64,000 bases of DNA from Arthrobacter sp. ov407 (GTDB lineage: Bacteria; Actinomycetota; Actinomycetes; Actinomycetales; Micrococcaceae), in the NCBI RefSeq assembly GCF_900102895.1, contig NZ_FNGD01000002.1, forward strand, positions 186,001 to 250,000, given 5' to 3'. The notes below the pieces were generated by a model, which saw only the letters and a list, made by a program, of their open reading frames with translations, was not told where the DNA came from and did no database searches. Of the stretch, positions 54,465 through 63,559 are shown piece after piece; within the stretch, counting starts at the first letter, position 1; each line of letters starts with the position of its first letter. The position numbers and the translations under genes were made by a program.

Positions 54465-54499
54465 GTCCAGTCAATGGACAAATAGTCCGTTATTCGGAC
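54465..54499. promoter_or_regulatory. Tandem operator candidate GTCC-N7-GGAC, 20-bp phase
   Basis: Two copies of GTCC-N7-GGAC (54465-54479 and 54485-54499) lie exactly 20 bp apart, two helical turns. They sit between the divergent MHS transporter and narK genes. A weaker match (GTCT...GTTC) sits 20 bp further upstream. Cooperative binding by a dimeric regulator is a natural reading. Confidence 0.5.
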
Positions 54500-54658
54500 A
54501 CCGTGTCGTGGCTCACGTGGTGGTCGTCCCACCTGTTCTCACACCGTCATAAAAGCCCCGATAGGCAAAAGTCACAGCGCGTTAATAAACCGCGACCGTC
54601 CCGGAAACGCGGCATCCCTACCGTTGAAGGGACAACACCCCCCAAGGAGGTCTCCCAA

Positions 54659-56071
54659 GTGACTGCTGAACGCACCGCCGAAATCGGCACCGCAGATGCC
54701 GGTGCACCCCGCACTGACACCCTTACCCTCGACCACCGGCCCGGCCGCTGGATCGCCAACTGGGATGCAGAAAACAAGGAACAGTGGGAGTCGGCAGGCC
54801 GCTCCATCGCCCGGCGCAACCTGAACTGGTCCATCTTCGCCGAGTTCCTCGGTTTCGTGGTCTGGCAGCTCTGGTCGATTGTGGTGGTCCAGCTTCCCGC
54901 CGCCGGCTTCAAGTTCTCCACTAACGAGATCTTCTGGCTGATCTCCATGCCGAGCCTCGTCGGCGCCACGCTGCGGATCCCATACACGTTCATGGTGCCG
55001 CGCTTCGGCGGCCGTAACTGGACGATCGTCTCCGCACTGTTACTGCTGATCCCCACGATCGGTCTGGGGCTGTGCGTGGCCAACCCGGCCACCCCGTTCG
55101 GCGTCATGCTGTTCGTGGCCGCCCTCGCCGGATTCGGCGGCGGCAACTTCGCCAGCTCGATGGCGAACATCACCTTCTTCTATCCCGCCAGGGAAAAGGG
55201 CTGGGCCCTGGGCCTGAACGCCGCCGGCGGCAACCTCGGTGCCGCCGTCGCACAGCTGGCGGTTCCGATCGCCATCACCCTGCTCGCAGCCGGCAGCGTG
55301 AACCTGCCCGTCGCCGGCTTCATGTGGGTCCCGCTGATTCTGCTCGCCGCGTTCGGCGCCTGGAAGTACATGGACAACCTCACCAGCGCCAAGGGCGACG
55401 TCGCGGGCTCGCTGGCCGCGCTGAGGGAACCGCACCTGTGGATCATGGCACTGCTGTACATCGGCACCTTCGGCTCATTCATCGGCTTCGCCGGTGTGTT
55501 CCCCAAGCTCATCAAGGACTACTTCCCGGCCTTCTCCTCCATCTCCGTCGGCACCGTGGCCCTGTCCCTGGCCTTCCTCGGCCCGCTGGTCGGATCCCTG
55601 GCCCGCCCCTACGGCGGACGGATGGCGGACCGGATGGGCGGGGCCCGGATGACCGTCGCGGCCTTCGCGGCCATGGCCGTGATCACCCTGACCATGCTCT
55701 GGACCCTGCCGCTGAAGAACTTCTGGCTATTCCTAGGCCTGTTCCTGCTCCTCTTCACCGCCAGCGGCTTCGGGAACGGTGCCACGTACCGCATGATCCC
55801 GATCATCTTCGCCACTTCCAGTCGGGCCGCCCGGTCCGGTGCCAGCTCAGTGACCACCCAGCGGCTCGCGTCCTCGGCCCTGGGCCTGATCTCGGCCATT
55901 GGCGCCTACGGCGGATTTATCATCCCCCAGGTCCTGAACGCCTCGAACTCCGCCAGCGGCTCCTACGCGTCGGCTTTCTACGGATTCGTCGGGGCCTACG
56001 TCCTGATGCTCGCGGTCTGCTGGTTCTGCTACATCCGCAACGCCAACCGAAACGCGATGGGACACGTCTAA
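54659..56071 (+). CDS. narK: NarK-type nitrate/nitrite transporter
   Basis: The 470-residue MFS protein imports nitrate or exchanges nitrate and nitrite. About 12 helices are visible. The signature stretches are GFGGGNFASSMANITFFYP and ASGFGNGATYRMIPIIF (nitrate-signature Gly/Asn motifs), with the conserved Arg in LRIPYTFMVPRFGGRNW. GTG 54659 is chosen because CAAGGAGG lies 7-14 bases upstream; the longer reading frame has no such site. The nitrate reductase gene starts 1 base after its stop, so this is the first gene of an assimilation operon. Confidence 0.95.
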   Translation: MTAERTAEIGTADAGAPRTDTLTLDHRPGRWIANWDAENKEQWESAGRSIARRNLNWSIFAEFLGFVVWQLWSIVVVQLPAAGFKFSTNEIFWLISMPSLVGATLRIPYTFMVPRFGGRNWTIVSALLLLIPTIGLGLCVANPATPFGVMLFVAALAGFGGGNFASSMANITFFYPAREKGWALGLNAAGGNLGAAVAQLAVPIAITLLAAGSVNLPVAGFMWVPLILLAAFGAWKYMDNLTSAKGDVAGSLAALREPHLWIMALLYIGTFGSFIGFAGVFPKLIKDYFPAFSSISVGTVALSLAFLGPLVGSLARPYGGRMADRMGGARMTVAAFAAMAVITLTMLWTLPLKNFWLFLGLFLLLFTASGFGNGATYRMIPIIFATSSRAARSGASSVTTQRLASSALGLISAIGAYGGFIIPQVLNASNSASGSYASAFYGFVGAYVLMLAVCWFCYIRNANRNAMGHV

Positions 56072-56072
56072 C

Positions 56073-58361
56073 ATGACCACCGGCGCCGACACGCACTGCC
56101 CCTACTGCGCCCTGCAGTGCGCCATGACGCTCACATCTCCAGCGGCTCTGACCCCGGCTGTCCAGCCGGGGTCAGACCCCGTGTCGGAACAAGCTGCGGC
56201 CGACACCCCACTTCTTAACGTCACCGGTCGGGATTTCCCCACCAACCGCGGCGGACTGTGCCGCAAGGGCTGGACATCCGCCTCGCTGCTGGACCACCCG
56301 GGCCGCGTCACGGAGCCCTTGCTGAGGGGCGCCGACGGCGTCCACCGCCCGGTCAGCTGGGACGAGGCCCTAGGGCGGATCGTCTCGGCCGTAAGGCAGG
56401 CCCGCGCCGGGCGTGGGGCGGACGCCGTCGGCGTGTTCGGCGGCGGCGGCCTCACCAATGAGAAGGCGTACCAGCTGGGCAAGTTCGCCAGGCTGGCTCT
56501 GGGCACCTCGCGGATCGACTACAACGGACGTTTCTGCATGTCCTCCGCCGCCGCGGCCGGCATGCGCGCGTTCGGCCTGGACCGCGGACTGCCGTTCCCG
56601 CTGGCGGACCTCGACGCCGCCAGCACCATCCTGATGCTCGGCTCCAACGTCGCCGAGACCATGCCGCCCTTCGTCCAGCACCTCCAGGGAGCGCGCGACG
56701 CCGGCGGGCTGATCGTCGTCGACCCCCGCCGCTCCGCCACCGCCGCGAACACGACCGACGGCGGCGGCCTGCACCTGCAGCCGCTGCCCGGCACCGACCT
56801 CGCCCTGCTCCTGGGCATCTCCCACGCGGTGATCCACGAGGGCCTCGCCGACGCCGGATACATCGCGGACCGGACCACCGGTTACGACGCCGTGGCCCGC
56901 AGCGTCGGCAGCTTCTGGCCGGAACGGGTCCAGTCGATCACCGGTGTCCCCGCCGGGCTAATCCGTGAAACCGCCCGGCGGCTGGCCGATGGCGCCCGCA
57001 AGGGCGGCAGCTACATCCTCACCGGCCGCGGCGTCGAACAGCACGTCGACGGCACTGACACCGCCACGGCCGCCATCAATCTCGCCCTCCTGCTGGGCCT
57101 GCCGGGCTCCGCGCGCAGCGGCTACGGCACGCTCACCGGCCAGGGCAACGGCCAGGGCGGCCGCGAACACGGCCAGAAGGCGGACCAGCTGCCCGGCTAC
57201 CGGAAGATCACCGATCCCGCCGCCCGCGCCCACATGGCAAAGGTCTGGGGCGTGCCCGAAACCCTGATCCCGGGCCCCGGACTCCCCGCCGTCGAACTCC
57301 TCAAGTCCCTCGGACAGCCCGACGGCGTCCGGTGCCTCTTCGTGCACGGCGCCAACGTGGCGGTGTCCGCCCCGGATGCCAACGCCGTGATCGCGGGCCT
57401 GCGCAGCCTGGACTTCCTCGTGGTGTGCGACTTCTTCCTTTCCGAGACGGCCGCCGAGGCGGACCTGGTCCTGCCGGTCACCCAGTGGGCCGAGGAAGAA
57501 GGAACCCTCACCAACCTCGAGGGCCGCGTGCTCCGCCGCCGCCAGGCGCTCACTCCCCCGCCCGGTGTCCGCAGCGAGCTGTGGATCATGACCCGGCTGG
57601 CCGAAATGCTGGATGCACCTTCCACGTTCAGCGAGGACCCGGAAACCGTGTTCGAGGAGCTCCGGCTCGCGTCCTCCGGCGGCCTGGCCGACTACTCCGG
57701 GATCGACTACGCCATGCTGGACCGCGGCGAGGCCGCGTACTGGCCCTACCCCGCCGGAAGCGAAGGAACGCCGCGACTCTTCCTGGACGCCTTTGCCCAC
57801 GCGGGCGGCCGGGCCGCGTTTACGCCGGTGACGCCCCGGCGTCGTTCTGCTGCCGCGGCCGCGTCCGCTGCGGACCGCGGGCAGGACCGCCGGGCGGACC
57901 GCGCCGGCGCTGGACGTGTCGGAGCGGACGGCGCCGGAACGCCGATGACCCTCATCACCGGCCGTCTCATGGAGCACTACCAGTCCGGGGCGCAAACCCG
58001 CCGGGTGGCCGCGCTGGCCGAAGCCCAACCGGAGGCGCGGCTGCAGCTCCACCCCGCCGCGGCCGCCGCCCAGGGCATCGCCGACGGCGACTACGTCTCG
58101 ATTTGCAATGAACGCGGCGAGGTCAGCTGCCGTGCCGAACTGAGCACGGACATCCGTCCGGAGACGGTGTTCCTGCCGTTCCACTTCCCGGAGCTCGAGA
58201 GCGCCAACCGGCTCACCGAAGCGGCCACGGACCCCATTTCCGGGATGCCCGAGTTCAAGACCAGCAAGGTGTGGATCCGCCCGGGGATTTCCGGGGACAT
58301 CTCGGTCGCCAATCACAGCGGCGTTCCAGCCCGTGTTCTTCAAGCAGAGGAGACCTCATGA
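56073..58361 (+). CDS. nasC: Assimilatory nitrate reductase catalytic subunit (molybdopterin oxidoreductase)
   Basis: The enzyme reduces nitrate to nitrite using a Mo-bis-molybdopterin cofactor and one [4Fe-4S] cluster. The 762-residue protein has cluster ligands Cys9, Cys12, Cys16 and Cys63 (CPYCALQC, then GGLCRKGW). [33 protein letters not shown] and [15 protein letters not shown] follow, with a C-terminal molybdopterin-guanine-binding region ([15 protein letters not shown]). The gap between Cys16 and Cys63 is larger than I expect and contains a perfect DNA palindrome. An Ala/Arg-rich linker near 590-625 is also extra. The operon position after narK supports nitrate rather than formate as substrate. 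Confidence 0.9.
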   Translation: MTTGADTHCPYCALQCAMTLTSPAALTPAVQPGSDPVSEQAAADTPLLNVTGRDFPTNRGGLCRKGWTSASLLDHPGRVTEPLLRGADGVHRPVSWDEALGRIVSAVRQARAGRGADAVGVFGGGGLTNEKAYQLGKFARLALGTSRIDYNGRFCMSSAAAAGMRAFGLDRGLPFPLADLDAASTILMLGSNVAETMPPFVQHLQGARDAGGLIVVDPRRSATAANTTDGGGLHLQPLPGTDLALLLGISHAVIHEGLADAGYIADRTTGYDAVARSVGSFWPERVQSITGVPAGLIRETARRLADGARKGGSYILTGRGVEQHVDGTDTATAAINLALLLGLPGSARSGYGTLTGQGNGQGGREHGQKADQLPGYRKITDPAARAHMAKVWGVPETLIPGPGLPAVELLKSLGQPDGVRCLFVHGANVAVSAPDANAVIAGLRSLDFLVVCDFFLSETAAEADLVLPVTQWAEEEGTLTNLEGRVLRRRQALTPPPGVRSELWIMTRLAEMLDAPSTFSEDPETVFEELRLASSGGLADYSGIDYAMLDRGEAAYWPYPAGSEGTPRLFLDAFAHAGGRAAFTPVTPRRRSAAAAASAADRGQDRRADRAGAGRVGADGAGTPMTLITGRLMEHYQSGAQTRRVAALAEAQPEARLQLHPAAAAAQGIADGDYVSICNERGEVSCRAELSTDIRPETVFLPFHFPELESANRLTEAATDPISGMPEFKTSKVWIRPGISGDISVANHSGVPARVLQAEETS
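56147..56176. repeat. Perfect palindrome inside the nitrate reductase gene
   Basis: TCTGACCCCGGCT, four bases, then AGCCGGGGTCAGA: 13-bp perfect arms within the coding sequence. It is read as Leu-Thr-Pro-Ala-Val-Gln-Pro-Gly-Ser between the third and fourth cluster cysteines. It adds residues without breaking the frame. Confidence 0.9.
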
Positions 58362-59917
58362 CTGAGCGGATTGTGGTGGTGGGCTTCGGACCCGTCGCTG
58401 CGAGGCTGATCGACGAGCTGCTGCCGGCCGTGCACAGCGGAATCGCGCATCTGACGGTGGTCGGTGAAGAGTCCGAGGCAGCGTACAACCGCGTGCTGGT
58501 GGCGGATCTTAGCGTCGGCCGGACCACGGCGGCCGCACTGGCCCTCGCAGATGCGGCCGCGCTGGTGGCCGACGGCGTCGATGTCCGGCTGGGCGTCCGC
58601 GTCCGCCGCGTGGACCGCGCCCGCCAGCGGGTTGTCCTCACCGACGGAACGTCCCCCGGCTACGACCGTCTGGTCTTCGCCACCGGTTCGCGGCCTGTCA
58701 TCCCCAACCTCACCGGGCTCAACCCGGACCCGGCCGCACCTGTGCTGCCGCCGGGCGTGACCGCCCTGCGGGATCTCCGCGACGCGTCCGTGCTCCACTC
58801 GGCGGTGGCGGGCGGAAAGCGCGTCGTGGTCTTGGGCGGCGGCGTGCTGGGTCTGGAAACGGCCCTCGCCGCGGCCGAGGAAGGCGCCACCGTGACCGTG
58901 GTGCACAACGGTCCGCACCCCCTGGGCCGGAACATCGACCGAGGCGGCGGCGCCGTACTCGCGGCTTCCCTGCGGAACTGCGGTGTCCGGGTGGCCGGCA
59001 ACGCCCGCTCTGTCGGTGTGGAGCACAGCGCGCCCGACGGCGGCTTCTCGGCCCTGCTGCTCGATGACGGCTCCGCGATCGACGGCGACCTCCTGGTGCT
59101 CTCCTGCGGTGTCCGGCCCCGCATCGAACTGGCGGAAGGCTGCGGGCTCTCCACCGCGACGGGGATCCTGGTGGACCACAAGCTCCGCGCCCACCACGAG
59201 CCCCACATTTTTGCGATCGGCGACTGCGCCGAGGTCCGCTGCCCGGACCCCGAGTGCGTTCAGTGCCGGACCGCCCGGGGTCCGTCCGGCCTGGTGGGCC
59301 CCGGGTGGCGGCAGGCCGAATGGCTCGCCGATTACCTGACCCTGTTGGCGTCCGGCGCAGAGGCGGAGGCCGAGGCCTTGCCGTCCCTTCCGGCGGAACT
59401 GCCGGGCGTGATCGTGCTCAAGGCCCGCGGCATGAACATGGCAGTGGCCGGGGATGTATCCGCCGACCCGTGGGACGAGGAAGCCCTGAGCGCCTCCGCC
59501 GTGAACGGCCGGGCCCGGCTGCAGATTGCCCAGTGGGCCGATCCCGAGCACGGCCGCTACGTCAAAATGACCACCCGCGCCGGCGTGCTCGAGGGCCTCG
59601 TGTCCGTGGGCATGCCCCGCACCTCGGCCGAGCTCGTGCAGCTGTTCGAACGCGGCGCCGAACTCCCCGCTGACAGGTCCTTGTTGCTGCGTCTGGACGG
59701 GCCGGACCAGGCCGCTGCAGCGGGGGCAGCGGACCCTTCCCGGACCGTCTGCCGGTGCGCGGGCGTCAGCGGGACGACCATTGCTTCTTCTGTTGCGGAG
59801 GGCTGCGGGACGGTGCCCGAGGTATCCGCGGTCACCCGCGCCGGCACGGGCTGCGGCGGCTGCCACGACGACATCAAGGGGATCATCGAGGCCCACTTTC
59901 AGGGGGCGGTTGCGTGA
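58358..59917 (+). CDS. FAD/[2Fe-2S] electron-transfer protein of nitrate assimilation (NasB-like)
   Basis: The 519-residue protein has an N-terminal FAD domain (RIVVVGFGPVAARLIDEL), an NAD-binding domain (KRVVVLGGGVLGLETALAAAEEG), IFAIGDCAEVRC and a C-terminal BFD-like [2Fe-2S] domain. That domain carries CRCAGVSGTT and GTGCGGCHDDIKG. This matches the N-terminal half of NirB and the NasB-type electron donors of assimilatory nitrate reductases; no sirohaem domain is present, so it is not itself a nitrite reductase. The ATG overlaps the nasC stop (ATGA), showing translational coupling. Transfer of electrons from NAD(P)H to NasC is inferred. Confidence 0.88.
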   Translation: MTERIVVVGFGPVAARLIDELLPAVHSGIAHLTVVGEESEAAYNRVLVADLSVGRTTAAALALADAAALVADGVDVRLGVRVRRVDRARQRVVLTDGTSPGYDRLVFATGSRPVIPNLTGLNPDPAAPVLPPGVTALRDLRDASVLHSAVAGGKRVVVLGGGVLGLETALAAAEEGATVTVVHNGPHPLGRNIDRGGGAVLAASLRNCGVRVAGNARSVGVEHSAPDGGFSALLLDDGSAIDGDLLVLSCGVRPRIELAEGCGLSTATGILVDHKLRAHHEPHIFAIGDCAEVRCPDPECVQCRTARGPSGLVGPGWRQAEWLADYLTLLASGAEAEAEALPSLPAELPGVIVLKARGMNMAVAGDVSADPWDEEALSASAVNGRARLQIAQWADPEHGRYVKMTTRAGVLEGLVSVGMPRTSAELVQLFERGAELPADRSLLLRLDGPDQAAAAGAADPSRTVCRCAGVSGTTIASSVAEGCGTVPEVSAVTRAGTGCGGCHDDIKGIIEAHFQGAVA

Positions 59918-60051
59918 GCCTCCGGCTGCAGCTGCGAAGAATGGTTGATGAGGGCGGCCAGCTAAAGATAGTCGACGCCACGGACGCGGACTTCACTCCA
60001 CGAACGAAGCGACGGCCTTATCCGACCCCGGGGTGGATTCGGATCGCGTGA
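59914..60051 (+). CDS. Possible 45-residue protein or gene remnant after the nitrate operon
   Basis: GTG 59914 overlaps the preceding stop in a GTGA arrangement and opens a 45-codon frame rich in Arg, Thr and Pro near its end (DFTPRTKRRPYPTPGWIRIA). I do not recognise it. The tight overlap suggests a real start, but the short length fits the 5' remnant of a lost downstream gene equally well. Nothing else supports it. Confidence 0.25.
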   Translation: MSLRLQLRRMVDEGGQLKIVDATDADFTPRTKRRPYPTPGWIRIA

Positions 60052-60061
60052 TTGCCGGGCG

Positions 60062-60484
60062 TCATTTTCGCAAGACGGCGTCCGGGGCCTGCTGTGTGGC
60101 GATCGGGTCTGCGTGGCGATGCACGAGTGCCCAGGTGTCGCCTTCAAGGCGATAAATGCTCGTTACCCGCAGATCAAATAGCGATATTTTGTCGCCTCCT
60201 CCGACCTTGGCCTGCCAGTGTTCTATGTCCAGGAAGCAGGCGAGATGGGTAGTGACGTGCTTGGTGAGGGCATCAAAAGCCGTGACGCGTCCATCTTTGA
60301 ACCGTGCCGCCGCTGAATCGAGGGCCTCTGATACGCGCTCCCAGCCCACCACCGGAGGGCCCCAGGGATTCGCAAGGGAGACATCTCCGCCGTGGGAGAA
60401 AATGGCCTTGGCGGGTTCCGGGTCGCCTTTAGCAAAGTCACTTACCGCTTGATGGAACTGGTCGATGACCTCGTCAAGCTGCAT
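60062..60484 (-). CDS. SnoaL/NTF2-like domain protein
   Basis: The 140-residue protein has the cone-shaped NTF2-like pattern: an N-terminal helix (MQLDEVIDQFHQAVSDFAKGD), DVSLANPWGPPVVGWERVSEAL, and a final beta-sheet (LFDLRVTSIYRLEGDTWALVHRHAD). These folds serve many roles, such as ketosteroid isomerase-like enzymes, so no reaction is assigned. ATG 60484 has AAGGTGGG upstream. It is convergent to the nitrate operon and has no visible partner. Confidence 0.85.
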   Translation of the reverse strand: MQLDEVIDQFHQAVSDFAKGDPEPAKAIFSHGGDVSLANPWGPPVVGWERVSEALDSAAARFKDGRVTAFDALTKHVTTHLACFLDIEHWQAKVGGGDKISLFDLRVTSIYRLEGDTWALVHRHADPIATQQAPDAVLRK

Positions 60485-60813
60485 TGGTCCCACCTTCTGA
60501 CTCATCGGGGCGTCTGGGGTAAGCGAATCTTAGCGGCTGCGTGCCCAGCCCGTCACCGGCCTCCTGATTCTTCCGAACGGGCGGTGGCTGTACCGAGACC
60601 TTGGGGCTGTATCTCTGGCATCGGTTTTCGCCTCACCCGGGTGCAGGTCCGCGATCCCGCGCATCGACAGGCCCGTAGATAGCCCACTGCGACGCCTGCT
60701 GGGAGGCCGAAGTTAGTATAAACGCAAGAATTCCACACGGCCGACACCCCCAAGTGCAATGTGCCTCGACGCGGCCGGGCTACCCCTTTGCGGCCCCCCG
60801 GCCCGGCGGGGTT
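60485..60813. other. Gene-free stretch
   Basis: About 330 bp between the SnoaL-like gene and the next minus-strand gene. Short open frames exist but show no recognisable protein. Near 60788-60814 a GC-rich run (CCCCCCGGCCCGGCGGGGTTTT) may form a weak terminator. No other structure is seen. Confidence 0.4.
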
Positions 60814-61164
60814 TTACTGCGCTGCGTTGTCGAACTTCTTCTGCCACTGGGCATGCTCGCGGCCGGCATCCAGCCGGCGGTTCGCAGTCCATCTGGGCAG
60901 ATAGTCGGGCGCGGGCAGCTCGCGGGCAGGCTTGGACTTGGGCTCAGGACGGGTCGTGACAGGCTTGGCCACAGGCCGGGTCTGGACGGGCTTCCGGGGA
61001 TAGTTCGGCTTCGGGTCGGCCAGCGTCCAGTTGATCACGGCGCGCATAATGAGCACGAGCACCCACAGGCCGAGCCCGGCCAAGATGTATTGCCAAAACA
61101 CGACCAGTAACAAGATGGCCAATAGCACGAAAATAAACATGGCGACATTATGCATATCCGACAC
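60814..61164 (-). CDS. Small membrane protein of unknown function
   Basis: The 116-residue protein has one long or two closely spaced hydrophobic segments (MFIFVLLAILLLVVFWQY, LAGLGLWVLVLIMRAVINW). A basic, Pro-rich cytoplasmic-type tail (KPVQTRPVAKPVTTRPEPK) and a short charged end (REHAQWQKKFDNAAQ) follow. No family is recognised. The GTG start at 61164 is uncertain; the ATGs at residues 4 and 9 are alternatives. Confidence 0.55.
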   Translation of the reverse strand: MSDMHNVAMFIFVLLAILLLVVFWQYILAGLGLWVLVLIMRAVINWTLADPKPNYPRKPVQTRPVAKPVTTRPEPKSKPARELPAPDYLPRWTANRRLDAGREHAQWQKKFDNAAQ

Positions 61165-61392
61165 GCCTGGAGGTAGAGGACTTACTCCCTGATCGCCCGC
61201 ATGGGAGTTGTCATCCCCGAGGAAGACTCCGGGCTGCGCTGGGCATCATCCAGGAGACCCCGACCAACCGAGGGCTCTGGCCAGGACCGCTTTGCTAGGG
61301 CTGCGCGGCCTACCAAACCACACCGGTGAACACATACAGCGGAAGCCCGGACTTCGCTGAATCAGTCCACAGCGAGGTCTCCCAATTGCCCT

Positions 61393-61701
61393 TTAGTCAA
61401 CTGGGCGATTGGGCAAGCGTTCTCGATGTTTGGGGTCCTTGCCGCGCTCCCGCCAGTACTCGTCCCGTTGCCACAATGTGAACCGAGTTAGCCAGACACA
61501 AAGAACGATGGTGCCCGCGGCAAGGGCTGCAACCTTGACCCAAACCCACGGCTCGGAGTCGATTGGCAGGAAGTTTACGGTGGCCATGGCCAAGGCCAAC
61601 GCATACGAAACGAGTCGCCTAAGTCTGCGCTCAACCTCAGGGCTTGCGCCGCCAGGGGGCGGATCGTTGGCTGACGGCCTTCTCGGGGGTTGTGATGGCA
61701 T
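61393..61701 (-). CDS. Small two-segment membrane protein of unknown function
   Basis: The 102-residue protein has a Pro-rich start, two hydrophobic segments (SYALALAMATVNFLPI; VWVKVAALAAGTIVLCVWL) and a charged C-terminus (WQRDEYWRERGKDPKHRERL). No family is recognised and no strong ribosome-binding site is seen. The base composition and protein pattern look real but modest. Confidence 0.5.
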   Translation of the reverse strand: MPSQPPRRPSANDPPPGGASPEVERRLRRLVSYALALAMATVNFLPIDSEPWVWVKVAALAAGTIVLCVWLTRFTLWQRDEYWRERGKDPKHRERLPNRPVD

Positions 61702-62160
61702 GAGTGAACTGAAACATCAACAGGAGAAATCCGGTAGGCCCCTCGATAACTTAATTGCCGTTCGGGCCCCAGACTGCTTACCGATCGGGAAGGCCGCTCC
61801 ATCTTGAAACGCAGCCCCGCATCTTGCGACCAACTGGTGAGTCTGTAAATTCCGGTAGCCCGGACATTGTTCAGACGCAGCTCACTGCGCGACCCAGACG
61901 CGCCACGGGTTCGGCCTTGCCGTTGGTTTTTCTAAGGCCAGTTTCGCTGGAGGCAGTTCGTTCGCGCCCGATCCCGCGGCAGCCATGGTGCTGCCAGCCG
62001 GGCTGGCCTATCTCCGTAAGCAAGTAGCGGCCGCCTCATAGGCGAGTAGTCGATACCTGCGTTGGAGCCGGAGGGCTGCGGTAGCATGCAAGGGCTTTGC
62101 AGTCAGGGACTCGTCCCGTATGTCTGGGGGGACTTTTGCAAGCTACAAAGGAGGACCTTA
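61702..62160. other. Gene-free stretch before a secreted-protein gene
   Basis: About 460 bp with lower coding character than the rest of the window. A small stem (CGGC-CTT-GCCG with TTGGTTTTT after it, near 61917-61935) resembles a weak plus-strand terminator. A TAGCAT hexamer near 62083 could belong to the promoter of the next gene. No protein-coding frame is convincing. Confidence 0.4.
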
Positions 62161-62640
62161 ATGAAACGCTGGCTCGCACCCATCACCGTCGCAGTCGCCG
62201 CCTTGCTCGCCGCAGGCGCCGGTCCGGCCGTTGCCGCTCCGGCCACGCCCACCCCGGTGGACCAAACGCCGTTCCCGATCGCCTGTCCGACCTTCAATCT
62301 CCAGGCTCAGCTCTCGGGTAAGGGAGGGACCATCGTACTGCCAGGAAACCGTACGACCTTCACCGGTCCCAACCTGAGGATCACCCTCACAGGCCCCACT
62401 GGGAAAACGGTGACCTACGTCATCACCGGTGCGACCCACGTAACGACCCTGCCGGATGGCAGCCTTGACGTTACCGCGACAGGGAGGAATACCATCATCG
62501 TGCCCAACGCCAACGGGCATCCCGCAGGGCTGTTCCTCACGACGGGCACCATGCACTGGACTCTGAACCCTGACCTCACTGAAAGGACGCTTTTCTCCGG
62601 CAAGGGCACTGTGACGGACGTCTGCAAGTTGCTGGCGTAA
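62161..62640 (+). CDS. Secreted protein of unknown function
   Basis: The 159-residue protein has a clear signal peptide (MKRWLAPITVAVAALLAAGA, cleavage near AVAAPA at residue 32). Its mature part is Thr/Gly-rich and beta-strand-rich: GGTIVLPGNRTTFTGPNLRI, GKTVTYVITGATHVTTL and a late FSGKGTVTDVCKLL. Two Cys (near residues 43 and 155) could form a disulfide. AAAGGAGGA lies 6 bases before ATG 62161, so the start is firm. No enzymatic motif is visible. Confidence 0.75.
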   Translation: MKRWLAPITVAVAALLAAGAGPAVAAPATPTPVDQTPFPIACPTFNLQAQLSGKGGTIVLPGNRTTFTGPNLRITLTGPTGKTVTYVITGATHVTTLPDGSLDVTATGRNTIIVPNANGHPAGLFLTTGTMHWTLNPDLTERTLFSGKGTVTDVCKLLA

Positions 62641-62652
62641 ACCAATTGCGCA

Positions 62653-62685
62653 ACAGAGCGCCTCTGCGTGTCAGGGGCGCTCTGT
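62653..62685 (+). terminator. Hairpin terminator after the secreted-protein gene
   Basis: Arms ACAGAGCGCC and GGCGCTCTGT, 13 bp past the stop, with only a short T-rich end. Confidence 0.65.
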
Positions 62686-62826
62686 CGTGCTGAACTCCGG
62701 GAGCCCGGGAATTGCTCATGCACAGTGCAGAGCTGCTACTCGCTCCTGTCAGCAGCTGGGTCCAAGCTGTCCATGGCGACATGTAATTCCTGGTTGTGCC
62801 TGAATTGAGACGTCCAACCACAGAAA

Positions 62827-62856
62827 ACGGGCCCCAAGGTTACCCCTGGGGCCCGT
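62827..62856 (-). terminator. Terminator for the lipoprotein gene
   Basis: On the minus strand, ACGGGCCCC and GGGGCCCGT pair around a 12-base loop and are followed by TTTTCTG. It lies about 70 bp past the lipoprotein stop. Confidence 0.8.
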
Positions 62857-62926
62857 AGACTCCGCCACGGCTACGCGGGGCGCGAAGCGCGGATCACGTC
62901 TCCAAAGCTGATCAATGCCTCGTCTG

Positions 62927-63559
62927 TCAGAACGCCCACTCCCACCCACTGCTACCCGAAGTCAGGTAGCTCTTGAAGATCAGGGTGCCTTTGGTTGCGG
63001 GCACGTCGATCGCGATCTTGCCTTTGACCTTCTCACCCGGCCCCACTCCCTTGCCGTTAACGCCGATCTGCTGCTCATCGGGCAGACAGGAATAAGCAGC
63101 CTGCGTGCCAAGGTTCCCGTTGAACGTCGTCCCGTTGGCACCCACGAACTTGAACATGGTTGCGTTCATGTCGAACGAATCGTAGCCTCCGTCGGTCCGC
63201 GCCAAGTCCGGCGTGGTTTGAATAGTCACATCCAGCACGACGATGTGGCCGTTCTCGACCGGGTCCGGATACGGACCCGTGCACGGAACGTTGGCTTTAA
63301 TCGAGTTGACTGTGAAAGTGACCAAGGGCTTGTTTGCCGTGAGATCGGTAATAGTCGCAGGCTGAGCGAGTGCCTTGATGATGTTTCCACGGGGCGACTT
63401 CTTAACTTCGGGCGAAGCCGAAGGGCTTGGGGTGGACGGCGCTAGCGATTCGACATTGGGCGAGGTGGCAGCGGCCGAAGGCGAGCCCCCGCAGGCGGAC
63501 AAGCTGAGACCGAGCGAGGCCATTAGGGCAAGGGCTGACAAGGACCTTTTGTACTTCAT
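62927..63559 (-). CDS. Lipoprotein with DUF4352-like domain
   Basis: The 210-residue protein has a lipoprotein signal (MKYKRSLSALALMASLGLS) ending in lipobox LSAC, with the lipidated Cys near residue 23. A Ser/Pro/Ala-rich linker leads to an Ig-like beta domain (LVTFTVNSIKA, GHIVVLDVTIQTT, ATMFKFVGANGTTF, KGKIAIDVPATKGTLIF) resembling the DUF4352/telokin-like domain of extracellular lipoproteins. Two Cys may form a disulfide. The role is unknown; surface-exposed adhesion or sensing is a guess. ATG 63559 is preferred over an upstream ATG because it leads directly into the signal sequence. Confidence 0.8.
   Translation of the reverse strand: MKYKRSLSALALMASLGLSLSACGGSPSAAATSPNVESLAPSTPSPSASPEVKKSPRGNIIKALAQPATITDLTANKPLVTFTVNSIKANVPCTGPYPDPVENGHIVVLDVTIQTTPDLARTDGGYDSFDMNATMFKFVGANGTTFNGNLGTQAAYSCLPDEQQIGVNGKGVGPGEKVKGKIAIDVPATKGTLIFKSYLTSGSSGWEWAF

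Noticed and set aside
60392..60759. Short open frames on both strands upstream of the SnoaL-like gene
   Set aside because: No recognisable protein, no convincing ribosome-binding site and atypical composition.
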